64,000 nucleotides of DNA, taken from assembly GCF_003217295.1 (NCBI RefSeq), contig NZ_QJTJ01000007.1, forward strand, positions 62,001 through 126,000, read 5' to 3'. Below the pieces are notes generated by a model. It searched no databases and was not told the origin of the DNA. It saw only the letters and a list, made by a program, of their open reading frames with translations. Below are positions 17,786 through 25,301 of the stretch, in pieces (the stretch's first letter is position 1; each line of letters opens with the position of its first letter). Position numbers and translations under genes: made by a program. Origin of the DNA: Ureibacillus chungkukjangi (lineage in GTDB: Bacteria > Bacillota > Bacilli > Bacillales_A > Planococcaceae).

Positions 17786-18769
17786 ATGATAGGACGAAAT
17801 GACCCTTGCCTATGTGGAAGTGGGAAAAAATACAAAAAATGTTGTGAAGGAAAACAGCAGGTTACGACTGAACAAGTATTTTTAGACGAAATCGAAAGCG
17901 TACTTCAGACATTTTATAACGTCTATCCTGAGAAGAAAGATGTTAAAGATTACCTTGATATAGTCAGTGAATGGTCGCCAAAGCTGGAAACGCACTTACA
18001 ACGCGAACTAATTGAAGCGGTAGCACTTGACGACTTTTTCTTCCATAAACGTATGGATATCTGGGAAAATTATATAAAGCGAACAATGAAGAAAATGCTC
18101 CGTCCAAAAATGGTTGAGTTATTGAATAGCTGGTACCGACCAAGTTTATTTATCGGTGAGGTTGTGGAAATTGAAGAAAAGTATTTTAAGGCTGTCCATG
18201 CTTTAACAAAGGAAGAGCTTTATATTCGTCGTGAATCAAATCGCGTAATTCCTGAGGGGATGCAAGTATTTTCTTTCTTACTTCCTGATGAATCTGATAA
18301 AGAAAATCATTTCTTAGCAGTATCAACTTTGATTTTCTTCCCAACAAATTACAAGCAAGCCTTTGAAAACTTTGCAAGTCAATTCGATGGTACAGGCTCA
18401 GTAGCTGAGTATCTACAAAAGAATCATTTGAATTTCTGGGTTGGTCTTGTAAATTCAGGCTACAGTGGTGAAGAGTATTCATCCTTTGAAATTGAGGTTG
18501 TTGATTTGGCGAAGCAATTCTTGGAGGAAAAATCTATAGAAGCGCCAGAATTACTTGTAAAGCTTGAGGATTACTTAGTTGAGAAAAAACCAAAAGCACG
18601 AAAACCAGCTGCAATCGCTGCAGGTGCAATCCGTTATGCTCAAGAAAATGATCTACTGAATGGAGTAACCTTCACAATTAAAGAAATTGCTGAAAGCTTT
18701 GGTGTTTCCTCTTCATCTCTAAACAAATACTATCAAGAGCTTTTAGAATATGATGCTGTTTTAGTTTAA
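17786..18769 (+). CDS. SEC-C zinc-motif protein with cyclin/TFIIB-like HTH C-terminus
   Basis: A 327-residue protein starting MIGRNDPCLCGSGKKYKKCC, a SEC-C zinc motif (C-X-C-X8-C-C) at the extreme N-terminus. The middle (about 30-270) is helical and unrecognised. The last 55 residues, with KPAAIAAGAIRYA, then TIKEIAESFGVSSSSLNKYY, resemble the final helices of a cyclin/TFIIB-type domain or a general HTH. The ATG at 17786 has AAGGAAG about 8 bases upstream. SEC-C motifs bind zinc and in SecA contact SecB or ribosomes. A DNA-binding regulatory role is possible from the C-terminus but not shown. Confidence 0.7.
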   Translation: MIGRNDPCLCGSGKKYKKCCEGKQQVTTEQVFLDEIESVLQTFYNVYPEKKDVKDYLDIVSEWSPKLETHLQRELIEAVALDDFFFHKRMDIWENYIKRTMKKMLRPKMVELLNSWYRPSLFIGEVVEIEEKYFKAVHALTKEELYIRRESNRVIPEGMQVFSFLLPDESDKENHFLAVSTLIFFPTNYKQAFENFASQFDGTGSVAEYLQKNHLNFWVGLVNSGYSGEEYSSFEIEVVDLAKQFLEEKSIEAPELLVKLEDYLVEKKPKARKPAAIAAGAIRYAQENDLLNGVTFTIKEIAESFGVSSSSLNKYYQELLEYDAVLV

Positions 18770-18777
18770 AAATTTAA

Positions 18778-18810
18778 CCCTCTCAATTGATCCTTTGAGA
18801 GGGCTTTTCT
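18778..18810 (+). terminator. Terminator of the SEC-C gene
   Basis: CCCTCTCAA (18778-18786) pairs with TTGAGAGGG (18795-18803), followed by CTTTTCTTG and further T. Confidence 0.85.
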
Positions 18811-18824
18811 TGTTTTTACATAGA

Positions 18825-18862
18825 AAAAAAGAGGCACATGTGATAACATATGCCTCTTTTTT
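18825..18862. terminator. Second, bidirectional terminator-like hairpin
   Basis: AAAAAAGAGGCA pairs with TGCCTCTTTTTT around a 14-base loop; A and T runs flank both sides, so it can act on either strand. Confidence 0.75.
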
Positions 18863-19141
18863 ATCCCTACTTAATAGGGAGTAGAAGAATCTCTACTATG
18901 GTAACCAACCAAATATATTGTTAACCCTTATTGGGTTTTTCATTCATAAGAAAGCACTATTCCTCATACTTAATCGATTAAGCTTATGAGCGGTAGTACT
19001 TACAAAAAATATATTATCAAGAAGTAATGTTGAAATCAAATAAATATCAAAAAATGAATACTTTTTCTATAGCTTTTCACACAAATACTACATTCATCAT
19101 TTTAAAACAAAATCTATTTATAGGTATTAAGCATTATAACT
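18863..19141. other. Intergenic region with small inverted repeats
   Basis: No gene seen. It holds several short hairpins: AGTAGA/TCTACT near 18880-18898, AACCC/GGGTT followed by T near 18926-18945, and a 28-base near-palindrome with CTCATA/TATGAG ends and a TTAATCGATTAA core at 18963-18990. A small RNA is conceivable but I cannot support one. Confidence 0.4.
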
Positions 19142-19336
19142 TTACCTTTTTTCATATATTTTTAACAATTCTTGCCCTAGAAACTGTAACTGTTCCCCAA
19201 CAGAACAATGTTCGATGCAAAATCTGTGTGCACCTGATTTACCTCGTTTTTTTCGTAAATCCCCTTTTATAGGACAGTCGTTGCAATAAGTGTCTGTCAA
19301 TTCATCAATATCCTTGATTACTGTATTTTTATTCAC
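19142..19336 (-). CDS. Small zinc-finger protein (C2HCIx2C type)
   Basis: A 64-residue protein with CNDC at residues 18-21 and HRFCIEHC at about 37-44, that is C-X2-C followed by H-X2-CI-X2-C, the pattern of a small Bacillales zinc-finger family. The basic linker KGDLRKKRGKSG lies between. It starts at GTG 19336 behind AAAGGGGGAG. Function unknown; the acidic N-terminus and aromatic C-terminal helix suggest a protein partner rather than DNA alone. Confidence 0.7.
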   Translation of the reverse strand: MNKNTVIKDIDELTDTYCNDCPIKGDLRKKRGKSGAHRFCIEHCSVGEQLQFLGQELLKIYEKR

Positions 19337-19491
19337 AATACTCCCCCTTTACACGAGCATTCCCCTATTTTACTATTTCTATTTTTCATTTGTCAAAATG
19401 ATCACCCTGTGGCTTGAAATACTTATTTTTTATTCAATAAGATATAATATGGTTAAATTGAAATAATTCATTCGAAAAAGTGGGGATCTTA

Positions 19492-19881
19492 TTGTTAGAA
19501 GTTTATATTGATGGTGCAAGCGCTGGTAATCCAGGACCAAGTGGAATTGGGATATTTATAAAAGGTGAAGGTCATCACATTAAAATTAGTGAGTATATTG
19601 GAGAAACAAACAATCATATCGCTGAATTTATCGCTCTCAATCGTGCATTAGAAGAAGTAAACAAAATCGGTTCTTCTCTAATCTCGATGCGCTCTGATTC
19701 TAAAATCGTTGTTGCATCTATTGAAAAACAATATGTGAAAAACGAAGAATATAAGCCATACTTAGAAAAGGCACTTCAGCTGATTGAATCCAATGATATG
19801 TTTTTTATAAAATGGATACCAGATAGTCAAAACAAAGCTGCAGATGCTTTGGCAAGAGAGGCTATTCTAAAAGGAAAGTAA
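19492..19881 (+). CDS. RNase HI-like protein (YpdQ type)
   Basis: Cleaves RNA in RNA-DNA hybrids if active. The four catalytic acids of RNase HI are all in place: Asp in YIDGASAGNPGPSG, Glu in HIAEFIAL, Asp in RSDSK and Asp in NKAADALARE. The length of about 129 residues is that of the short bacterial RNase H-like family without the extra basic loop. I chose TTG at 19492, 6 bases after GTGGGG; a GTG at 19480 is part of that site. Single gene with no clear operon partner. Confidence 0.82.
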   Translation: MLEVYIDGASAGNPGPSGIGIFIKGEGHHIKISEYIGETNNHIAEFIALNRALEEVNKIGSSLISMRSDSKIVVASIEKQYVKNEEYKPYLEKALQLIESNDMFFIKWIPDSQNKAADALAREAILKGK

Positions 19882-20064
19882 CTTTTGCACTTCATCCTAC
19901 CATCCGCTTTAAAATGTTATATTGGTATATGCTATGCAAATCACACCTAATTGTATAAGGCAAATAAAATGGAATGTCGTAAAGCATAAACAAAATTGGT
20001 TCTAACAGTTGTAGTCAATCATTAATGATACAAACATTTATAATGAAGTGTACTTTAAAAGTAA

Positions 20065-20111
20065 AAGACAGTAAATAAACTCTAAATTTCAAAGAGTTTA
20101 TCTACTGTCTT
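20065..20111. terminator. Long hairpin, probable terminator
   Basis: Arms of 19 bases (AAGACAGTA-A-ATAAACTCT and its partner) pair with one mismatch around a short loop. The T tract is weak on both strands, so its role is less certain. Confidence 0.5.
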
Positions 20112-20223
20112 ATTTGTAAGTTAGGAAGAAATACCTTAGTTAGGTGCCACTCCACTGTGCAGCAACTAACTTATGATGGCCACCTTGCTGTTTCACTATA
20201 TGGTCCAATTGTGGAAAAAGAAA

Positions 20224-20253
20224 AAATCCTGCGTATATAAAAACACAGGATTT
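20224..20253 (-). terminator. Terminator of the DHA2 exporter gene
   Basis: AAATCCTG (20224-20231) pairs with CAGGATTT (20246-20253), followed on the minus strand by six T. Confidence 0.85.
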
Positions 20254-20324
20254 CTAAATAATTTATTATAATCTAACGAGGTAGCATCTTCTTTTTATCT
20301 AATTTATAGCTGGCCATCAATGAA

Positions 20325-21779
20325 TTATTTATGCTCTACATTTACTCGTTTAACAAAGAAAGCAAGAACCAAACCAATTAAAGCTACAATAATAGCAAAA
20401 GTAAATGATCTATGTAACCCTTCTGTAAATGCGATTAGAGGATTTAACGGGTTCACTGCGTCCACAGGATTGCTCAGATAAGCATTTGTTCCCGACGCTA
20501 ATAATGAAATAGCAATCGCAGTACCAATTGCTCCAGATACTTGCTGTAACGTATTCATAATGGCTGTTCCATGTGGATACAGCTCAGGAGGCAATTGATT
20601 TAATCCATTTGTTTGAGCTGGCATCATTATCATGGAAACACCAATCATTAACACAATTAGTAGTCCAATAATGAAACCTTTTGAAGTCTCAATGTCAATT
20701 GTAGTGAAACCAATTAAAGCTGCCATAATTAATACAAATCCAGGAATAACTAGCCATTTAGGGCCAAATTTATCGAACAACCCACCCATAATTGGAGATA
20801 GCAAACCATTTATTATACCACCAGGCAGCAAAAGTAATCCTGCTGTAAAGGTACTAAGTGCAAGTACAGTCTGTAAGTAAAGTGGTAGTAGGATCATAGA
20901 AGAAAGCAAGATCATCATCACGATGACTAAAAGAATTAAACCAATTACAAACATTGGGTATTTAAATGCTCTTAAATCCATGATTGGATGCTTCATTGTT
21001 AACTGACGAATGGTAAATAGTAACAAGCCTAGAACACCAGCTACTAGAGCAATGATTACTTCAAGGCTTCCCCAGCCTCCACCTTCTCCAGCACTACTAA
21101 ATCCATACACTATTCCTCCAAATCCTATAGTCGATAATAGAATAGATAGGATATCAATTTTTGGCTTTGTTGGTGTAGTAACATTCTGCATATAGTAACT
21201 ACCAAATACAATGGCTACTCCTAACAACGGTAAAGAAATCCAGAAAATCCAGTGCCAGCTTAATGTTTTAAGAATCAGACCAGAGATAGTTGGTCCTATT
21301 GCTGGCGCAAAGCTGATAACCAGACCCATTAATCCCATGATCTTACCACGATTTTGCGGTGGAATTAGGACAAGAATTGTATTAAACATAAGAGGTAGTA
21401 AAAGTGCTGTCCCAACAGCCTGAACTACACGAGCAATCATTAGCACAGCAAAAGTAGGTGCGATGGCCGCTATGAACGTACCGATAATAGAAAAAATAAG
21501 AGAAGCTATAAATAACTGTCTAGTTGAAAACCATTGTAAAATCATACCAGATACCGGTACCAAAATACCCAGCGTTAACAGATAACCGGTTGTTAACCAC
21601 TGTACGGTAGTTTCCTTTATTCCAAAATCAATAATAAGACTATTTAATGCCATATTTAACGCTGTTTCACTGAAAAGACCAACAAAACCGGCTATTAAGA
21701 AGGACACGATAATAGGTACAGTTCTTATATTATTCTTTTCAATGGTTGACCCATTGTTTGCGGATATATCTATGTTCAT
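20325..21779 (-). CDS. MFS multidrug exporter, DHA2 (14-helix) family
   Basis: Proton-driven drug export across the membrane. At 484 residues with about 14 hydrophobic helices it fits the DHA2/EmrB-QacA family. Motifs: LTTGYLLTLGILVPVSG in helix 2, RVVQAVGTALLLPL in helix 4 and the family's motif C-like GLVISFAPAIGPTISGL in helix 5. It resembles LmrB (lincomycin) but the substrate cannot be told from sequence. AAAAGGGG lies about 9 bases before the ATG. A promoter at 21962-21990 leaves a leader of about 175 bases that contains a terminator-like hairpin, which suggests control by attenuation. Confidence 0.88.
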   Translation of the reverse strand: MNIDISANNGSTIEKNNIRTVPIIVSFLIAGFVGLFSETALNMALNSLIIDFGIKETTVQWLTTGYLLTLGILVPVSGMILQWFSTRQLFIASLIFSIIGTFIAAIAPTFAVLMIARVVQAVGTALLLPLMFNTILVLIPPQNRGKIMGLMGLVISFAPAIGPTISGLILKTLSWHWIFWISLPLLGVAIVFGSYYMQNVTTPTKPKIDILSILLSTIGFGGIVYGFSSAGEGGGWGSLEVIIALVAGVLGLLLFTIRQLTMKHPIMDLRAFKYPMFVIGLILLVIVMMILLSSMILLPLYLQTVLALSTFTAGLLLLPGGIINGLLSPIMGGLFDKFGPKWLVIPGFVLIMAALIGFTTIDIETSKGFIIGLLIVLMIGVSMIMMPAQTNGLNQLPPELYPHGTAIMNTLQQVSGAIGTAIAISLLASGTNAYLSNPVDAVNPLNPLIAFTEGLHRSFTFAIIVALIGLVLAFFVKRVNVEHK

Positions 21780-21880
21780 TTTTGTTTTTTCCCCTTTTAT
21801 TGTTATAGAAATTTATAAAAGAAATACTAGTTTTTTAGAAATGTAGCGTCATAAACCGTAAGAACACTGAATCATTCCCA

Positions 21881-21916
21881 TCAAAAAGAAGGCAAATTTG
21901 AAAGATGCTTAATCAA
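21881..21916 (-). CDS. Possible 11-residue leader peptide of the DHA2 exporter
   Basis: TTG at 21914-21916 has GGAGGG (21922-21927) 5 bases upstream; ten further codons lead to TGA at 21881-21883. The reading overlaps both arms of the terminator hairpin at 21891-21923. Confidence 0.35.
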   Translation of the reverse strand: MIKHLSNLPSF

Positions 21917-21923
21917 AATTGCC
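21891..21923 (-). terminator. Terminator-like hairpin in the DHA2 exporter leader (candidate attenuator)
   Basis: On the minus strand GGCAATTTTG (21914-21923) pairs with CAAATTTGCC (21891-21900) at 9 of 10 positions, followed by TTCTTTTT. It lies between the promoter and the exporter start codon. The alternative is a terminator for whatever lies upstream. Confidence 0.65.
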
Positions 21924-21961
21924 CTCCATTTTACGCCAACCATTCGCTTGGCAGGATTTTC

Positions 21962-21990
21962 ATAATATAATTTTTGGGAATGCTTGTCAA
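21962..21990 (-). promoter_or_regulatory. Sigma-A promoter of the DHA2 exporter gene
   Basis: TTGACA (21985-21990), 17-bp spacer and TATTAT (21962-21967) on the minus strand, the best promoter match upstream of the exporter. Confidence 0.65.
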
Positions 21991-22208
21991 CACCATTGTT
22001 ATAGTGTGTTCAACCCTTATTTTAGTTGCTTGAATTAATTCATCTGTGGCTTCATAAATTTAACAGCTAATTAGCGTTCTCCTTTTCCAAAAATAGAGCA
22101 AAGCACAAAGCAAATCTATGTATCCAATTTATAACATCCCTTAGAGTTTAACATAGATAAATGGGTTTTATGAAATATTCTAACTCTATTTCTGTGTGCT
22201 AGCTTAGA

Positions 22209-22529
22209 TTAGTTGGCCCTTCTCAATTCAATATTCATAAATTCGCCAAGTCCTGTAATATTAAACATTCTCATTATTCGTTTAGATAGTAGTAATTTCA
22301 AACCAACCTTCTCTTTAATTAGTCTTTTATAGAGAGCAACAATTACTCCAAGACCACTACTATCCATATAAGTCACATTAGACAAATCTAGCTCTATTAA
22401 CATGCCCTCTGTCAAAACAATCATTTCTAATTCATTTATTAATATAGGGGCTGTATGAATATCGATTTCACCTTCGATAAACCCTTTTAATATATTTTCA
22501 GCTTCATGACACTGTATACTTAGTCTCAT
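22209..22529 (-). CDS. STAS-domain protein (anti-sigma-factor-antagonist type)
   Basis: A 106-residue single STAS domain. The segment ELDLSNVTYMDSSGLGVIVAL carries the conserved Asp-Ser-Ser; in RsbV/SpoIIAA the Ser is phosphorylated by a partner kinase and controls binding to it. GGAGGTGG stands just before the ATG. No sigma factor, RsbW-type kinase or phosphatase gene is adjacent, so the partner is unknown. The region between its stop and the exporter promoter (21991-22208) holds no supported gene. Confidence 0.85.
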   Translation of the reverse strand: MRLSIQCHEAENILKGFIEGEIDIHTAPILINELEMIVLTEGMLIELDLSNVTYMDSSGLGVIVALYKRLIKEKVGLKLLLSKRIMRMFNITGLGEFMNIELRRAN

Positions 22530-22694
22530 AAATCCACCTCCATAATAGCTAATTTACTAATACCCCCTTTCGATAGAACTAAACCTTTTTAACTACTTTC
22601 GAACAATTCCAATAATACTAAACTCCCTTTTCACTTTATAATCCAACTGATTTCAATTTCAATCTTTCTAGTTTGGTGTTATTAAATACAATAA

Positions 22695-22726
22695 AAGCAC
22701 TTTCCTTCTTTTCATGGAAAGTGCTT
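22695..22726 (-). terminator. Distal terminator of coaW
   Basis: AAGCACTTTCC pairs with GGAAAGTGCTT around a 10-base loop; TTTTATT follows on the minus strand. Confidence 0.75.
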
Positions 22727-22770
22727 AAAAGCTCTATAAGATTAGTCAGATTTAATGGAGTAAATATAAA

Positions 22771-22798
22771 TAGAACTCCCACAAAACAGGAAGTTCTA
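22771..22798 (-). terminator. Proximal hairpin after coaW
   Basis: TAGAACT pairs with AGTTCTA with a further partial stem inside. It stands in tandem with the distal hairpin at 22695-22726. Confidence 0.55.
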
Positions 22799-22807
22799 TT
22801 AAAAAAA

Positions 22808-23659
22808 TTAATTTGGTGATTCAATTGTGTTAGAAAGTTCTACCTTGTAAAGTAAAGCTCCGATTGCACCTGTAAATCCACAGTCGTTCAAGAATATGGG
22901 TGTATGCTTTTTTAAAATTGTATAGTTAGCAATAACCTGTTTTAAGTGCTCGTTATTTGTTAAGGTTGAGCCAATATAAATGATACTTTCACATCTTTTT
23001 TCTTCTGCAAATTGAATGCTCAAGGTCGTAATAACCTCACCGACTAAACCTTGAATCGTTGCTAAAAGGTCATTCGTTTCGTGTTTTTTCTCTTTAAGGA
23101 TGTTAACGTTTCCAAAATTGCTTGCTGTTAAATGCCCTTCGATCGGCGGCTCCATCCCTTTAAATATATCCTTAACGAATAAATCAATTCCTTCTCGGCT
23201 TCCAATAGATGCGTTAGCAGTAATTTCATCAAAATCTGAAATTCCAGTTACAATCGTTGAAAGTCCTGTTAGTGTACCTCCACCGACGCCTGTTCCACCA
23301 ACACGCATATGACTATCCCCATCCATGTAGTGAATGGATGTTCCTGTACCAATGTTCGTAATAACGGACTGTTCAATGTTATGGCCATTTTTCTCCAGCA
23401 AATACTTAACACCTTTAAAGGTAGCTTCAAACTCTACTAAATATTGAATTGACTTCATTGTTTTTAATACATCTAAAAGCTGTTTTGTTCGCCCACCTGT
23501 TAAACCGATTTCTTCTATATGTGGATGACCTTCAATCCAGGCCTTTACCTGTGAAAAATCATTTGAAGGAAATACAACAAAATCCATTTCATTTTGCTCA
23601 TTTATATAAGCTATTTTAGTTAAAGTTCCCCCAGCATCAATACCTATTACATTTTGCAT
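22808..23659 (-). CDS. coaW: Type II pantothenate kinase (CoaW)
   Basis: First step of CoA synthesis, phosphorylating pantothenate. It belongs to the ASKHA fold group related to eukaryotic and Staphylococcus kinases: phosphate loop GIDAGGTLTK (residues 5-14), LTGGRTK, NIGTGTSIHY and GGTGVGGGTLTGLS, with Glu in VEFEATFKG as the likely catalytic acid. Length 283 fits. This type is generally insensitive to feedback by CoA. The ATG has AAAGGAGAA about 6 bases upstream. A standalone CoaB-type gene lies at 16748-17422 in the same window. Confidence 0.93.
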   Translation of the reverse strand: MQNVIGIDAGGTLTKIAYINEQNEMDFVVFPSNDFSQVKAWIEGHPHIEEIGLTGGRTKQLLDVLKTMKSIQYLVEFEATFKGVKYLLEKNGHNIEQSVITNIGTGTSIHYMDGDSHMRVGGTGVGGGTLTGLSTIVTGISDFDEITANASIGSREGIDLFVKDIFKGMEPPIEGHLTASNFGNVNILKEKKHETNDLLATIQGLVGEVITTLSIQFAEEKRCESIIYIGSTLTNNEHLKQVIANYTILKKHTPIFLNDCGFTGAIGALLYKVELSNTIESPN

Positions 23660-23675
23660 AACCGTTCTCCTTTGA

Positions 23676-23774
23676 CCTGCAATAACTTGCAGAAACGCCC
23701 AATTCTTTGGATTGAAGCTGCAAGCTAATGCCTGTTAGTTCAACTGACCCTGCAAATAAAAGAATATCAATTTG
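23676..23774 (-). pseudogene. Possible remnant of a MoaD-like gene
   Basis: The minus strand upstream of coaW is open for about 60 codons without a usable start. The stretch QIDILLFAGSVELTG, followed by SLQLQSKELGV, resembles the first 30 residues of molybdopterin synthase small subunit MoaD, but the C-terminal Gly-Gly end is absent and the frame runs into coaW. This is a resemblance judged by eye. Confidence 0.3.
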
Positions 23775-23912
23775 CTTGGTAGCTGGACTGTATCCCTCAC
23801 TAAACTTTAACTTTCTTTGATTTATCGTGCAATTATTTTATCTTAAAATATAATTAACTAATATACCAGAAGAATCATACCTCACGTATCCTTTAGTAAA
23901 GATTAGCTAATA

Positions 23913-24980
23913 CTAAATATGTATCTCTTCTTTTTTAAAGAGAAGCCTTTTCTCGAATTCACTTACGATATGTGGTTCATATTTTTTTAGTAAAGTGTAA
24001 AGTTTATTTTCGTAAGATGGAATTGTTAGGCTATTCAAGGTGAATTCATTTACAGCTTCTTCTGTCTGTAAAATTTGCTGTAATGTCATGGCTTCTGTCT
24101 TAGGGAAAACTGCACGATGTAAACGGTTAATCTTTGATAGCTGTTTAAGACCACTTCGAGTAATAAGTACTTTGGTTTCGACATCAGCAATTATATTCTT
24201 TATAAAGACTTCTACCTCACTACTTGAATGTATAATAGTACGTTGCACTGTCTCAGTTACACCTTCAGTTATTTCACGTTGTTCTTCTATTGTTTCATAG
24301 GCTAATTGTTTATTAATCGATTGAACAGATTGAATGTTAACAGTACCAGCTGGAGTGATTTCACCTACAATATAAGTCAGGAATAAATCGTAAACTTCCT
24401 CCTGCTGTCTAAATTCGCTTAGAACAAGACCAAATTCGTTTGTTTGTTGTTTTTCAATTAACTGTTCCCCATTAATTTCTTTGAATATATTAAACAGACT
24501 TATAGCATCAGCTAATGCACGATGCTGTATATCTACTTCAATGTTATAAGTTTCTAATAATTTTAGTAGACTTGGCTGCTCTTTCTGTTTGTTTTCAATC
24601 ATATATTTTTGCTGGAAATCTACGAAGGGATATAGGAAGCTTGTATCCAAGTCATATCGCACTAATTCGTCTTCTAGCACTTTACGGTCAAATTCACCAA
24701 AGGCAACTAAGATTGTATCTCCCGCACACCACTTCATAAAGTGTGGCATCACTTCTTTTATGGAGGGAGCTCTTAATAATTCTTCAGTTGAAATCCCTGT
24801 TAATTTTTGAATATGAGCATTTAATTTTCGAAATTTATATGGTTGAATAAGCTGCGAAAACTCTTCAGTTGTTCCATCTGGTAACCATTTTATGGCCCCG
24901 ATTTCAATAATGTTCTGTTTACCACGTATCAATGTAGCCTCTACGTCGATAAATATGTATGTGTATTTACGCACCATCAT
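23913..24980 (-). CDS. DEDDh 3'-5' exonuclease with C-terminal extension
   Basis: The first 175 residues form an exonuclease domain of the DnaQ/KapD type: DVEAT (Asp, Glu), AFGEFDRKVL (Asp) and the HRALADA end (His, Asp) supply all catalytic residues. Family members in Bacillus of the KapD kind have about 205 residues; this one continues for about 180 more with no domain I recognise. AAGGTGG is followed by ATG ATG GTG in frame; the third codon (24974) has the best spacing, so the start may be 6 bases shorter. Substrate (RNA or DNA) unknown. Confidence 0.8.
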   Translation of the reverse strand: MMVRKYTYIFIDVEATLIRGKQNIIEIGAIKWLPDGTTEEFSQLIQPYKFRKLNAHIQKLTGISTEELLRAPSIKEVMPHFMKWCAGDTILVAFGEFDRKVLEDELVRYDLDTSFLYPFVDFQQKYMIENKQKEQPSLLKLLETYNIEVDIQHRALADAISLFNIFKEINGEQLIEKQQTNEFGLVLSEFRQQEEVYDLFLTYIVGEITPAGTVNIQSVQSINKQLAYETIEEQREITEGVTETVQRTIIHSSSEVEVFIKNIIADVETKVLITRSGLKQLSKINRLHRAVFPKTEAMTLQQILQTEEAVNEFTLNSLTIPSYENKLYTLLKKYEPHIVSEFEKRLLFKKEEIHI

Positions 24981-25301
24981 TCCACCTTAACTGTTGAAAC
25001 AGGTCTCTACCTGTCTTATTGTAAAAACTAAGAAGTCGCATTTAAATGTAATTTAAGAATAATTTACATTCTATTAATCTAATTGTAACATTACCGAAAA
25101 ATAATGACATGTGTATGTCATAAAACACATTATATCACTCATTTTCAATAGAATATACACCCATAATCTGTCGATATATCCTTCTATCAATTCCTTAAGA
25201 GTTGAAATGGATTTATAAAAAGTTAGATTATCTATTTTTCATTTTAAGGAATTTAAGGTACCATTATATAGATGGATTTTATGAACGAAAGGAAATTCAA
25301 A
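24981..25301. other. Divergent intergenic region with two small palindromes
   Basis: No gene seen. ACAGGT-ctct-ACCTGT (24999-25014) and TGACAT-gtgt-ATGTCA (25105-25120) are perfect inverted repeats with 4-base loops and could be operators. Confidence 0.45.

Larger units (their letters stand above)
19882..20324. other. Gene-free region with two hairpins and a coding-like scrap
   Basis: I see no intact gene. Two hairpins (20065-20111 and 20224-20253) are listed separately. On the minus strand positions 20140-20212 read as about 23 codons to a stop, ending LVAAQWSGT, with no start or ribosome binding site; it may be the tail of a lost gene. Confidence 0.45.

Noticed and set aside
20140-20212. 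Minus-strand coding-like scrap ending LVAAQWSGT
   Set aside because: No start codon with ribosome binding site and no family recognised; kept only as a note in the intergenic entry.
22636-22824. 62-codon open frame on the minus strand after coaW
   Set aside because: It overlaps the coaW 3' end and runs through two terminator hairpins, with no ribosome binding site or recognisable protein.
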